Source of the DNA: Cryptomeria japonica
Lineage: Eukaryota; Streptophyta; Pinopsida; Cupressales; Cupressaceae
Assembly (NCBI RefSeq): GCF_030272615.1
Contig: NC_081415.1
Coordinates: forward strand, 232,135,303-232,199,302
Direction: 5' to 3'
Length of the DNA stretch: 64,000 bases
Shown here one piece after another: positions 51,303-63,600 of this stretch. Below the pieces are notes generated by a model. The model searched no databases. It saw nothing but the letters and a program-made list of their open reading frames with translations, and was not told where the DNA came from. The position numbers and the translations under genes were made by a program. Each line of letters begins with the position of its first letter. Position 1 is the first letter of the stretch.

Positions 51303-51690
51303 AAAATTGGCATGCATGCTTTCACACTTTAGTTTGGTGCTTATAACAAATCTGGTTAAAATTGACATGCATGCTTTCACACTTCATCTTGGTGCTTAAA
51401 AAAAATTTGGTTAAAATTGACATGCATGCTTTCACACTTCAACTTGGTGCTTAAAACAAATCTAGTTAAAATTGACATGCATGCTTTCACACTTCAACTT
51501 GGTGCTTAAAACAAATCTGGTTAAAATTGACATGCACGCTCTCAGACTTCAACTTGGTGCTTAAAATTGATCTTGGGTTTAAAATTGACATGCATGATCT
51601 CACAGTTCACTTTGGTGTTTTAAAATAGACATGCACATGCATATCTCACACCTCAATTTGCACTTTAAAATTAACATGAATCTGACTTAT
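51303..51690 (+). repeat. 55-bp minisatellite, about 7 copies
   Basis: Units start AAAATTGACATGCATGC at 51303, 51358, 51413, 51468 and 51523 (exactly 55 bp apart), then at 51581 and about 51624, more diverged. Each contains TTCACACTTCAACTTGGTGC. Second array in the same leader. Confidence 0.95.
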
Positions 51691-52679
51691 GAATAGAATA
51701 AATCACACATTGTGATATTTCACAGAAAAATAATTTTTTTGTGTCTTGGGTGGACCTATTGGTGCATTAAGTACCTTTCCACCTGCCTTCGGGGTCTTGG
51801 GAGAGAGGGAAAGGTGATAATGACACCCACTTTTTCTTTTTAGTAGTGAGGGGTATTTTTGACTGGGGATTTCATCACCCCACAGAGGTACTTAGAATTG
51901 GGATGCATTGGGGATATCATCTCTCCCAGTGTACTCTCGAGCGGGTTTTTTGAGCCGCTATATAAATATACAGGTTAGATGACTAGAGTGTTGAGTGAAT
52001 TCTATGTATGTGGGGGCCTTCCCTGCATCGATAATCTTAACTAAAGCTTTAAGTGGATTTCTCTGAGAATCCATCGTTGGATCGGGATCCCTCGAAACTT
52101 ACAATAAGAACCAACTTAGTAGCCCAAATCACACATTCATTGATTCTGAGAGTGCGAATCATACCCCATAGATACCCTTCATGTACCTTACATTACGAGA
52201 CAAAAATCCCTCGGTGATAAGATCTTTGGATCTTCGGGGTAAGAGAGATTGGCATGCTCGAGAAGTGTGTGTCGTGGAGTGGAGCCAGACTCTCTAGTTG
52301 TTCATCTTGTTTCAATATTTTATTGTAAGGGCCTCTTTGAATGTTTTCCACTATCTAGCCTAAGATTTTCTTTTGTGTTCTTGTATGTATCATTGTGCTA
52401 GACTAGTATTGAGTCAGTATTTGGGCTATTTTAGGCCCTACCTTGCATAGCTCTGAATTCTCAGAGTTTGTCAAAACACAGTTCATCTATCTATACTTAT
52501 CTTTAGACACCATTCTCAGAATTAAAAAATAGAATTGTCCTACAAACAGAGTTACTTGAAACATCAGACAGTCCAACAAAGTCCAAAATTTTGCACACTT
52601 TTGATCATAGGTCTTCCTAGAGTCCATAGGTTTTGCATCAGTCTTTGCATTTTAAGTCCTCATTATAGGACCCATTTTC

Positions 52680-53420
52680 ATCCTTACTTTGCATAAGTCC
52701 TTGCATAGTCCTTATTATCATCCTCATATAGTCCTCATTTACATCCTTACTTTGTATAAGTCCTTGCATAGTCCTCATTATCATCTTCATTATAGTCCCC
52801 ATTTACATCCTTACTTTGCATAAGTCCTTGCATATTCCTTATTATCATCCTCATTATCGTCCCCATTTACATCCTTACTTTGCATAAGTCCTTGCATAGT
52901 CTCCATATACGTCCCTATAGAGTTCCCATATACATCATCATAATCTTCACATAAGTCCTTGCATTGTCTTGCATCATCCTCATTATAGTCCTCATTTACA
53001 TAAGTCCTTGCATCGTCCTCACTATCATACTTATTTATGTCCTTACTTTGCATAATTCATTGCATCATCCTCATTATAGTCCTCATTTACATCCTTACTT
53101 TGCATAAGTCCTCACATAGTCCTCATTATTGACCTCATTAAATTCCTCATTTAAATCCTTACTTTTCACTAGTTCTTGCATTATAGTCCTTGCATAGTCT
53201 TCATCTACGTCCTCATAGAGTTCCCATATACATCGTTGTAATCTTTACACAAGTACTTGCATAGACATCATAATATTTGCATATAATCCTCATACAGTCA
53301 TCATAATCTTTTCATAATTCCTTGCATAGTTGTCATAATCCTCGCTTAAGTCCTTGCATAGTCATCATAATCTTTGCATAAGTCCTTGCATAGTTGTCAT
53401 AATCCCAGTTTTAGTCCTTG
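52680..53420 (+). repeat. ~64-bp minisatellite, degenerate
   Basis: Recurrent TCCTTACTTTGCATAAGTCC then TTGCATAGTCCTCATTATCA blocks. The first four units start at 52682, 52744, 52808 and 52872 (62-64 bp apart); later units are rearranged (CATAATCTTCACATAAGTCC variants). Third array of the same leader. The minus strand happens to be open and acidic over part of it, which I attribute to the repeat. Confidence 0.9.
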
Positions 53421-53720
53421 CATAGTCTTCATCCTCATAAGACATAGGGTCAAATCATTATCTCCATTTTGCATTATCTTCAAAATTTGGGTGTTCCCTA
53501 GTCCAAGTCCAAAGTTGCATTGTCATTCTTTAGCATTTCATCTTGTCTTTCCTTAATCCAATTTGTCAAAAAAATTCAAAAACATAGGTTGCATTTGTCA
53601 TCCTCAGTTGCATTGTCCATTTTCAAAATTCTCAAAATCCAAAAAAAAAATAGGGTTGCACTTTCATCCTTTCGTTACATTGCATTTCATCCCTAAACTT
53701 AAAAAATCCAGAAAAAAAAA

Positions 53721-55506
53721 TTGGCATATAGTGCAATGGTTGAAACAAGCTCTCAAACTTCTAGGAGACAACATTACCCTTATCAAACTTCCAACTTTTG
53801 TGGGACCATGCCATTGCAACCAAACAATCAATCATCTCAATCCAACATATACATGTCCCAAAACATGCATCAAACTTATCAGGAACAAACAAGTGTCATA
53901 CCTATTTCTCCACCACTTGAAGAGAAACTAGCTCGAGAAATAGAGATATTGGAACAAAACAATAAAAAAAGTGAAGAGAGTAGATCCCAGATGTTCAAAC
54001 TATTTCAAAAATTTGGATATCCCAATATGAACTTAGAACTAGTTGATGTGAAAGATCTTATTATGCAAACAGACATACCAACTATTCTCACACAAATAAA
54101 AAATGAGAAACCAATATCAATAGATAACACATCCAACAATGCAAGTCCAACAACCAATACAACAAACAACACAACTCTCAGCACCATAAATTGTGCAAAC
54201 AAGTCAACCACTACCAAGGTCACACACAATTACACAATCAATTTTGCCTTCAATCACATCACATGTCTGCAAATATCCTCATATATCTTCAAATATACCA
54301 CCAAGGGTGTCTCAAACGAATGCAAGTGTATTTACAAACATGTCACCCTTTGGACATCAATCGAACATAGTAAATGTGTCACCTATCATGCAACAAGGTC
54401 ATATGCCCATGTCTAGCGATAGCTCTTCCCATCAAGAATTTTTACCTCAAGTAGCCTCCATATCTTCCACCATTTACTCATACCCTAAAGTCACACAAGA
54501 TCAGTCCACACCATCTTTATTCAATAACACAACCTCCCAAGGGCTATCCATAATACAAATCCAATCTAATCCAAGTCACGATGCTAGTCCTTTCCATGCT
54601 TCAGAAATTCAAAATCCAATACCATCATATATTCCATTTCCAAGAAAACCCGCTTCAAAGAGTCTCATTTAAAATCCTTTCTCATCGGGCCAATATGTTG
54701 AAACATTCCAAGAATCTCCTATGCATATCCAGACTCCTCCCCCATGTCAAGAGGATAATCCAAAATCATAAGAAATGAGTCCTGAAACAAATAGAGATCA
54801 AGAACAAACCCTTCCATCTAACCTAATTTTTTATCAAGATCCCATCGACCAAGAATATTGTTATGATGATCCCCTCGCTCTTTTCTATCCAATTCATAAT
54901 GGTACCCTTTTATCTCAAGAACAAATTATCCTTTCAAGTCTTATCCAGCATCCACCTCCTAAGCAAGATCAGGACATCCCTTCCATCCTTCCTAATAATC
55001 CCTTTCCAAGTCAAGATCAAAGTATTCCTTCACCTTCATATCCTAAGCAAGATCCCTCCATCCCTTCATCTCCATGTCATAATCCTCCATGTTCCTCACA
55101 ATATTCCCTCTCAAATGAACTTACCATTTCTCCCAGTCCCCCTCATGATCCCAATATTGCAAAGAATAATTTATCAATGATTGTATGTGTGCCATTTTCA
55201 CATGCCAATGTGGTCACAACTTCGGAACCAGAATCTATTTGCCTCATACACCCACACTTGATAAATTGGGGGCAAGAGGATCTACCATAGTTGGATTGTT
55301 TTAAAAATGATAAGACTATAGCTAAATTCATGAGTGCCAAAGCTGGATTTCCCTTTGATGATCCACAAAATCCAAAAACTAAAGAAATAAACATTGGAGA
55401 TGTCAAACATGTGCACTCAGCTGAGTCCTTATATCCTATTGAAAAAGACATATTTATCCAACTCTTCAAACAAAGACCAATGAACTACCTACACAGAACT
55501 TCCTGA
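53721..55506 (+). pseudogene. Gag-like ORF of the gypsy-like element, frameshifted
   Basis: About 595 codons. The first part starts MAYSAMVETSSQTSRRQHY and includes a short predicted coiled segment (EEKLAREIEILEQNNKKSEE). A one-step frameshift occurs near 54190-54240. The rest is Ser/Pro/Asn/Gln-rich (MSPFGHQSNIVN, HPPPKQDQDIPSILPNNPF, SQDQSIPSPSYPKQDPS) with internal repeats around 'QDxSIPSxP', stops at 54672 and 54770-54774, and TAG at 55288-55290. The same frame continues with FDDPQNPKTKEINIGDVKH to 55506. No protease, RT or integrase motif follows, so the element is pol-less. It is probably a retrotransposon structural protein, but I recognise no named domain. Confidence 0.5.
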
Positions 55507-57539
55507 CCCTATGAACAACATGCACCTTAATCTATACTATATCTAAGGTTTGGCTTAGTTTAGGTTTTATTTTCCGTATTGCATCTCATTTTATTCAAAG
55601 CACTGCATCACATTCAAAAAATTTCTGCATTGGCATATATCAACATCAATAAAACAAGGCAACTGCCCAACTTTATCATTCATTTGCATTAAAGAGAAAC
55701 AAGGTTCATCTCCTAACTTAGATATTCAAACATGAAATCTTTGAGGTCCTAAGGTCATTCATTTTCAATATTACCCTATGACGATGCTTTATTTATGGTT
55801 GGGTAGTGATTTCACTATTTAAAACTTGTTAACCCAAAATCTATCAATTGCTATACCTCAAACACATTAACAAAATCTCTAATTCATTCTAGACACCTAG
55901 TTGATCATATGACTAGTGAAAAATCTAAAATTCTACTTCAGGGCCACTGTAATTGTCACACCCAAGTAGGTTTCATTACTTACAAGTCAAGGCAAGAAAA
56001 TAGAAAAGAAAAAGTGATATGCCAAATATCCATCTCAAGGCAAAAGAGCAATGATATATAACTGAAATATCACACATACAAAGTGCAACAAAAAGATTGA
56101 CTATGGCAACATGTGAGTAACTCCATCAGGGCTATGGATGCCTGCTGGTAATGGAGCAATATTTGATAGATTACAGTCTATAACCTTGTCGGAGCTCTAA
56201 AAGTTTGCTGGTAGCGAGGATCTATTTAGGATGCTTTTGAAGTTAGAATAATCCATGTAGCTAGTCTGTATAGGATGCTAAGGATCTTTAGTGAACACAA
56301 GAGAAGGAATTAACTCATTTGCACACACATGGGTAAAAGAAGATCAAAGTTTCAAGAACCAATGGGGAAGTTTTCTGCATCTCCATTTGTAAATCCTAGT
56401 CACTAAGTGTGTTAATTTGGATGTTCCAAGGGACCTTAAGGATCGATTGATCGCTTATCTATGAAATGTTTTGTACCTCCAATTCAATTGGTGTACTACA
56501 AAATGCTAAACAAACATAGTAATCCTTGTCGAAATAGGAAATGCATCTTCATCATGCATATTGCATTAACATAGGTCATGTCAAAAATTCATTGTCTCCA
56601 CATGCATTCTATAGATCATCATGTCATATAGGTTTGCATACTGGGGGCATAGCTGAAAAAACCCTAAAAAATCATTAAAAATTCTTGAAAAATACCAAAA
56701 ACATTGGAAAATATTTTTTTAAAAATCCAAAAACATTGAAAAGCAAAAAATCCTAAAAAATAATATAAAGTCCTGAAAAAATACCAAAAACATTGGAAAA
56801 TCTTTCAAAAATACCAAAAGCATTGAAAAAAATAAATACCAAAAACATTGGAAAATCTTTCAAAAATACCAAAAACATTGAAAAAAAAATACCAAAAACA
56901 TTGGGAAATCTTTCAAAAATACCCAAAGCATTGAAAAAAAATCCCAAAAACATCCATATACAATCCTAAAAAAATCAACCAAAAACATCCATATATGATC
57001 CTGAAAAAATCAACCAAAAACATTCAAATATCAATCCACAAAATCCAAAAACAATAAAAAATCAATTTAAAAAACTAGCAATAAAATGTCTCACAAGAAT
57101 CAAACACCCTAGCAAATATCCAACAAACACTTCACATGAAGTTAACAAAGGATACAACTATCTAATCAACATCTGCAAACAAATTGATCACGTTGTCTTA
57201 TCAATCGTATCCTATCCATATCAAGTGATCATTATCTTTTCTTAAATAGAAGAGGATACACTCGAAATCAGACAGGTTAGTTTTAAATGGGGTCTGCAAC
57301 TTTCTAAGATTATATATTATCAACTATCACATCAAACAATCAAAACAAAGACACATATCAGCATGGCTGCTAGATTTTGTCCTAGTTAGTCTTTGTCTTT
57401 TACCATCTGGTGACAAGTCATGTTCCTATGCTACTCAAGGATGTACACAAGTGACTAGAGGAGCCAGGATGGTCATGATCTTTTTCTTTGTTTGTTGTGT
57501 TACTACTTATCAAGTTGCCATTAGTTTTATGTTCAAAGT
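55507..57539. other. Non-coding 3' part of the pol-less element
   Basis: No coding frame. A polypurine-like ACTGGGGGCATAGCTGAAAA lies at about 56640-56660. About 57410-57500 ('ctactcaaggatgtacacaagtgac') looks like retroelement sequence. The repeat array is listed separately. Confidence 0.45.
56660..57060 (+). repeat. Degenerate tandem repeat around ACCAAAAACATTGGAAAAT
   Basis: At least eight blocks of AAAATACCAAAAACATTG followed by GAAAATCTTTC or AAAAAA, then CAACCAAAAACATCCATAT variants. Irregular period of about 30-60 bp, purine-rich on the plus strand. Confidence 0.85.
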
Positions 57540-58639
57540 TATTCTATATACTCTAGTCGGTTATATCTACTGAAATATTCAGTCGGTATGAACAGTCTAG
57601 TCGGTTACAGAAGAAAGTAGTCTCAGAGCGTAGTATACACTGAGCTGTCTACTGAGTATCATTATATGTCTACCGAGCAGCAAAGATGACACACCGAGTT
57701 GATATACACTGAGTGAAACATGTTACCAGATTCATTGAACCTGGACATACATATGAAAATGTGTTACAAGATCGAGGAACATCTAACCGTTATCACATTG
57801 GAAATTGCACTTAAAGATTGTGTATGATTTTGATGTCATCTAACCAATGAAATATCTTGCATGGTTATTCATTCGATAAATCATATTTGTAAGATTGAAG
57901 CAATGAATGGATCACTGTCATAAGAGATCTATTTATATAGCATGAGTTAAGAATTAAAGGGTGTGTGCATGAGTGTAAGAAGACTGTTACAGAGACACAG
58001 AGGTCACCGAGAAGGTTTTCAAAGAACAGTTGAAGAACAGAGTAAACAGAAAAGTTTACTAAGTTACTATATGGGTTACCAAGGTATGCTATAAGCAAGG
58101 TAATCTATTCTGAGCACATAGAATCTGCTATAACATTCTAGATGTAAAGTTGTAGATATTTGTAATGATTTTAATGTAATATTTTGAAGTTTTAAGAGAA
58201 ACCTTTAACAGGGGGGTAAAAGACTCTAATCAAGTCTATAAATTGTAAAGCCTCTAACCAGGTACAACATTTAGATTAAGTGTTGTAAAATCCTATAGCA
58301 AGGTAGATCTAACAGATTTTGTTACTCCTAATAGGGTAAGCTATCAGAAATAGCTAAACATGTAGCTCTAACCGAGCACTCTTTATTATTGCAGTAGTGA
58401 AGTAGTGGGTGCCATCCCCACCGTAGTTTTTCTCTCTAACCAAGAGTTTTTGCATAACCAAAATATATGTGTTATGGAGTGAATCATGTATGATTGTTAT
58501 CTATTTGTTTTAGCTTTATATTATGTTACTGCACTATTTGGTTTATGCATAACAATAAAGTTATTGTTGAAGAAAAGTTTTGGAGTACTTATTCACCCCT
58601 CCCCTCTTAGTACATTAGCTTTCCATATTGGGCCTAACA
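57540..58639 (+). repeat. 5' LTR of the accessory-ORF retrotransposon (left edge uncertain)
   Basis: The right edge is set by the PBS: GGGCCTAACA then TTGGTATTAG. It contains CCGAGT/CGGTTA-rich DNA, a TATA box, short 'AGGGTAA'/'CTAACC' imperfect repeats (about 58200-58390), CCCACCGTAGTTTTTCTC (58415-58432) and TTATTCACCCCTCCCCTC (about 58590-58608). These are the same landmarks in the same order as the solo LTR at 1559-3051. The left edge is unresolved. The 3' LTR start at 63965 (TGATATGATAGAG) has no clear match here, so either the 5' LTR is truncated or its start is too diverged for me to align. Confidence 0.6.
57930..57940 (+). promoter_or_regulatory. TATA box of the LTR
   Basis: TATTTATATAG, about 700 bp before the LTR end; the expected kind of site for LTR transcription. 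No start site can be confirmed from sequence. Confidence 0.5.
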
Positions 58640-58641
58640 AT

Positions 58642-58653
58642 TGGTATTAGAGC
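58642..58653 (+). promoter_or_regulatory. Primer binding site (tRNA-iMet type)
   Basis: TGGTATTAGAGC, one mismatch from TGGTATCAGAGC, two bases after the LTR end and 49 bases before the gag start. Confidence 0.88.
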
Positions 58654-58701
58654 TACAATCTTGGAAAAGGGTTTAACTGCCTAAAGAGAAAGATCTTATC
58701 A

Positions 58702-60054
58702 ATGGAAGGGTATAAACATTCTTGGAGGATTGTATATCTACAAGAAGAACTAGATCATGCTAATCAAGTGATTGCAGACATGCAAAGGCAAATGCAAAAA
58801 TCTCTAAAATTGAGAAGAAGATTATCTGATGATCTACAAGACTCTCAAGAGTTAGTGGAACAAATTGACACATCATCTGAGAACAGTATATTTGAAGAAA
58901 CTGAAGAAATGATTGGAGTATTGAAAGAAAATAACAAAGCACTGACTGATCAACTGAAAGCAATGAAAAGAGAACATGAACATTTCAGCACACAGATGAC
59001 TGAAAATCTTGATGCATTAAGGACAACCGAGGATAAAGTAAGAGATCTAGAAAGAGAGAAACAACAACTTGAAGTCTTAGTATCTGATAAGAATGATGAA
59101 ATCACAAGGTTGACTGGAATTCAACAAAATCTATCAGATCAACTAGGTTATGCACATCATGAAGCAATTCTGAAAAATGATGAGAATCGAGCATTGAAAC
59201 TTGAAGTATCAAGGTTGACCGATGAACTTGAATCAGAGAAGAAATCCAAAGAAACACTCAAGAAGAGTTATGAAGTATCAAAGATGTTGGATGAGCAACT
59301 AAATACAAGAAGACCCAACAAGGATGCAGGACTCGGTTACAAAGGAAAAGACTCTACCGAGAAGGGAATTCATACTACCGAGAGAGGAGAATCATCAAAG
59401 CAAGCTGGAAACAAGAATAACATCAAAAGAAAGAAGCCTATTTGCAACTACTGTGGAAATCAAGGTCACACTGCCAACATGTAACAAATCAGAAAAGGTA
59501 AGCAACCGAATGTCACTAAGTCCAATGGTTATTGTTACAATTGCAATACATATGGTCACACATCTAATCAATGTAGGAAAAAGTCTGTGAACAATTATCA
59601 GAAGGCAAAATTCAAAGGGTTTTGTAAAAACTACAATAGATATGGACATAGTACCGAGAAGTGTTGGTTGAAGCAAAAGAACTATATGTGGTATGCACAC
59701 CGAGCAAATGCTAGAGGTTACCGAACTCACACAGATCCTTACCGATAGTATTCTGCAGTACCATGGGATTACAATACAAGGATATGGTGTGAATGTTGTG
59801 GAAGATATGGACATATAAGTGCCAATTTCTTTATAAGGTTTGGAATGAACAACCAAAGATCATGGAGAAATCCTGGTATGGCATGTTTTCATTGTCACAA
59901 AGTTAGACATTTAGCTGGAGATTGCAGAGATCAACCTAGAAAAGACACTGAGGAAATAAAAGAAAAATTAAAGATGATTTGGAAAAAGAAGGAAATTGTG
60001 TCAAATGAAGTAAGCACCTTACCTACCGAGTTAGGTGCACCTATTCCAAATTAA
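58702..60054 (+). pseudogene. Gag with long coiled coil and five zinc-knuckle motifs
   Basis: One continuous frame of 451 codons from MEGYKHSWRIVYLQEELDHA to TAA 60052-60054. Residues 10-200 form a heptad-rich coiled coil (QEELDHANQVIADMQRQMQ, LENLDAL-like, EREKQQLEVLVSDKNDEI, DELESEKKSKETLKK). Then a Lys/Glu-rich linker, and five CCHC-type knuckles: CNYCGNQGHTANM (last Cys lost), CYNCNTYGHTSNQC (intact), CKNYNRYGHSTEKC (second Cys is Tyr), CECCGRYGHISANF (last Cys is Phe) and CFHCHKVRHLAGDC (intact). Two in-frame stops: TAA 59482-59484 and TAG 59746-59748. No frameshift. Nucleocapsid/capsid protein of the LTR element. The usual Gag capsid core is not obvious; the coiled coil replaces it. Confidence 0.8.
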
Positions 60055-60607
60055 TCGGTAAAGGTATGAAGGGACTGCATTCTCTCAAGGCTAAATCTTA
60101 ATAGTTCCTATTTTATTATGTACTTAATTCAAAATCTGCATAATTAAGATGTAATAGTAAAGTTTGAAATTATATGAAAGTCTTTTGAAGCACTATACAG
60201 GAAAACTGTCAAGTTGGTGAATACAGGAAACCTGTCTAGTCAGTGAATGAAGGATGTTTGTTTACTCGATTAAAATGGAAAAAGGAAAGAAATTTAAAGA
60301 GAAACCGAGTGCATTTAATGTTTTTGACCTAACCCGCATGGAGCCCGATAAAGTATATTGTGTACTTAAAAGTATTTTCGTGGTCATTTTCAACTTACCA
60401 AGTTTTCGAGAGAGCAGAGAAAAGCAAATCTAAGGCGATCAAACCTCCTACAAAGAAAATTCAAGTTATCTACATCAATCTCAATGCATTGCTAAGTTGG
60501 TTTACCGATCTTATCTAGTTGCCATTATTTGCTAAGTATTAAGCGTCAGTCGTTTGAAAATCCTGAAACCCTAAGGATCCTTTGTTAACTTTTATCTGAA
60601 ATCTACA
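60055..60607 (+). other. Gag to accessory-ORF spacer
   Basis: 553 bp without a coding frame. No protease, RT, RNase H or integrase motif was seen, so pol is absent from its normal place. A leader or internal promoter for the next ORF could lie here, but I see no clear TATA box. Confidence 0.6.
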
Positions 60608-63600
60608 ATGGCGCCTAAGATCCAAGATCCCATAGTTGTCAAGAATGTAGAGAAGCCCTCACTAAAATACTCTTTGACTCCCAAAGTTGCATCTGAACTG
60701 GATGACAAAGCCGCTTTTTCACTCATCCCGGACAGAGTGCTATTAGTCGAGGATGTAATATTCTTCACCAAATGTCGTGTTGAAGAACTCGGTCATGTTG
60801 AAATTAAAGACACCTATGATGAGTTGTGTACTGATGGTAAACTGAACAGCAAGTATGAACACATCAAGATCAAGGGATTAACTAAAGCCCTAACCTATCC
60901 CTGTGTGTTCAAACCCTAGTGGGTTAAGTTTGTCGTAAGCAAAGTTCACGATGATTTCATGTGGCTAGAAGAGCAGCCATTTAAGATTACCAAGGAGATC
61001 ATTCATCTGATTACCGGTTACCCCATTTATGATCATGCTCGAGCCCAAAAGATGATATCACAGAAGGAATTGATCAGTTTAACCGGAGTGGAATCAGATT
61101 GCAGAGGATTGAAACTGAATAATGTCACTGATGAAGAACTAAAATTTTCCATAAGAGTAATGGGTTACTGTTTCTTCCAATCAACAAGGGAAAACAGTGT
61201 ACCCTGGGTAGCAGTAGACCTGGCCTACAAAATTGTGAAAAAGGGAATGAAAATTGATCTATGTGAGGTGTTGTTGAAGAGCCTGTTTGAGAATCTGAAC
61301 ACCATCAGGAAGCCGAAGAAAAACAACTTGGCTAATACATTAAAGTTTGGATCATTACTGGTATGCATTTTTTTCTATTTTGAAAAATTCTTTCCATCAG
61401 TCGGTAAAGTTGTTTGGGAACTACACCAGCCAATCACCCATCAGATAAATGACTTCATCAAGAAGTTAGGTGATAATTTCAATGATATTATGGATGACTA
61501 CTTCAGCAAATTTCAAGAGAAAATGCATAACAGACATAGGATTCCACCCCAGCTAGTAGAGAAATACAAAAATGATATATGTTTTGAAGTTGACACCGAT
61601 TACTGTTATGTGAATGCTATGGAACCAAGAACTCAATCTTTGTCACCTATGGGTTACGAGATTGATTTTGACATCACACAATAGCAAATTGATGCATTTC
61701 TCACATTACTGAGGCATGCTACTGAGCTAAGGTATGGAACCTATGAGGAAGTAAAGGAAAAAGTAAAAATGAGCATTGTAGTACCCAAAGCTACAAGAAA
61801 GGCAACAAAAATGATAAAGGCATTGTCAGAGAAATTCAGAGAAGACTTGTCCTCTACACCTGTCAAAAGCACCATTGCCATTATCGAAGAGGCAACAATA
61901 ACACTAAGCACTGAATTGCCTAAGGGAAAAGTGTTGAAGAGAAAGAAACAGGACACATCAAAGGCCTCACCGACTCCACCTCCAAAGCAACCTAACACAA
62001 GAGCATCTATAGCCTCACCGAGTAAGAAAACAAAAAGTGTTACTGCTCCCAAGGTAACAAAGACCTACAGGAAATCTACTCGAAGACTCATTTTGGCAAA
62101 AGAGTCTAGTGATACCGAATCAGAGGATGCAAGCAAATTTCAGATTGTCAAAAGCAAGAAGGTAAATGTACATAGTGTTGAAAACTTCTGTGCTAATCTG
62201 AAAGAATATGGAGGATTTGGTTCATTCAGCTATGTAAAGTATGAAACCAGAGATAATGATGAGAAGAGACAAATTGAAGAAGCTATCATCTACACACTTC
62301 TAAAATTCTGATTAGCTCCATTAGAACTAGCAAAGTCACTTCCAAATGAAATTTGCTTGCATATTGATAATAGGTGGAAGTATGCAATGGACTCAGAGAA
62401 ATGGATTAGAGAGAGAAGTCTGGTTCATCTATTTCCTAACATGTCAGTAGCTGAAATAAAAGAACATCTGACAACCTACAACTCAAAGTTTCTTGTCGAA
62501 CAGAGAGCCTTAAAACTGATGAATGGGTTGTACATTGAAGTTGAAAATGAGACAAAAGCAAAGTGGTAGCAAATCTTTAAAATCAAGGATGTCGGTGAGC
62601 AAGCTGAAATTGAAATTGTTGATGTCACTAAGCAAGATCCTGATGTTACCGAGAAAGACCCTGCTGACACCATTCAAATAGATGAAGATGTCATGGATAC
62701 AAAGGCACCAGAACAGGAAATGATAGAAGGCAATGCATATGCAAAACTTGTATCTAGTGAATTAGTCTTGGAACAAGTTCAGCCTTATCCACCGATCAAG
62801 AAACTTGTCTCAACCGAAACCCCTCATGACACGGAGCAAGGCACCGAAGGTCACAAGTCTACAACAAGAGAAGGAACTACTCAAGAACAGACATCTCAAG
62901 CACCTTCTAACACTAAAAATGTTGCAACTGAGACATCGAAGGACTCTACAGAGGCTAAAGAAACCGATCAAAGTGTTGCCTCTACCGAGCAACCTACCAA
63001 GGGTCATCAAGCCTCACAAGCCATTGTCTTAGTTCCATCGGTGAAAGGTAAAGAAAAGAAGATGAAAAAGCATAGTTTTAAAGTTGATTTGTCAAAACCA
63101 ATAGTGTTGCCCAATGTAGACATATCAAAATTGAAGGGGCAAGCACTCATTGATTTCAGTGAACTATGCAAAGCAAAGGCCAAACAAGAGAAGCAAATGG
63201 CCATTCAAAAGAAAAATAAGGTACTTCAGAAGGTGAAAGCACTCTTAATAGATATGCTACCTGAAGCTACAGTATCCATTGATGCAGCCATCCACATTCA
63301 ACTGGATGAACTCCTAACAAAAATAGAGACATCTGGAGTAGATGCATCGGAGTATTTGAGCAAGCTAAAAGACAAAGAGCTCACTGCAAAAATGATAGAA
63401 GAGGTACAGAAAGCTATAGCTATTGGCAAAGTTAAACTTGTCAAATTTATTGCTGAGTTGACTCCTCAACTCAAGTACATTCTTTATTTATTTTAGAAAC
63501 TCTGCACATTTTCTTTATTCATTAAAGACATTAAAAATAAAATAGAGGCAATTGAGAAAGAGATCACCAATCTCTCAAATAAGTTGACCACAGAGCTAAA

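Noticed and set aside
52811-53053. Acidic, repeated open frame on the minus strand
   Set aside because: It follows the 64-bp minisatellite exactly and has no start or terminator context; a consequence of the repeat.
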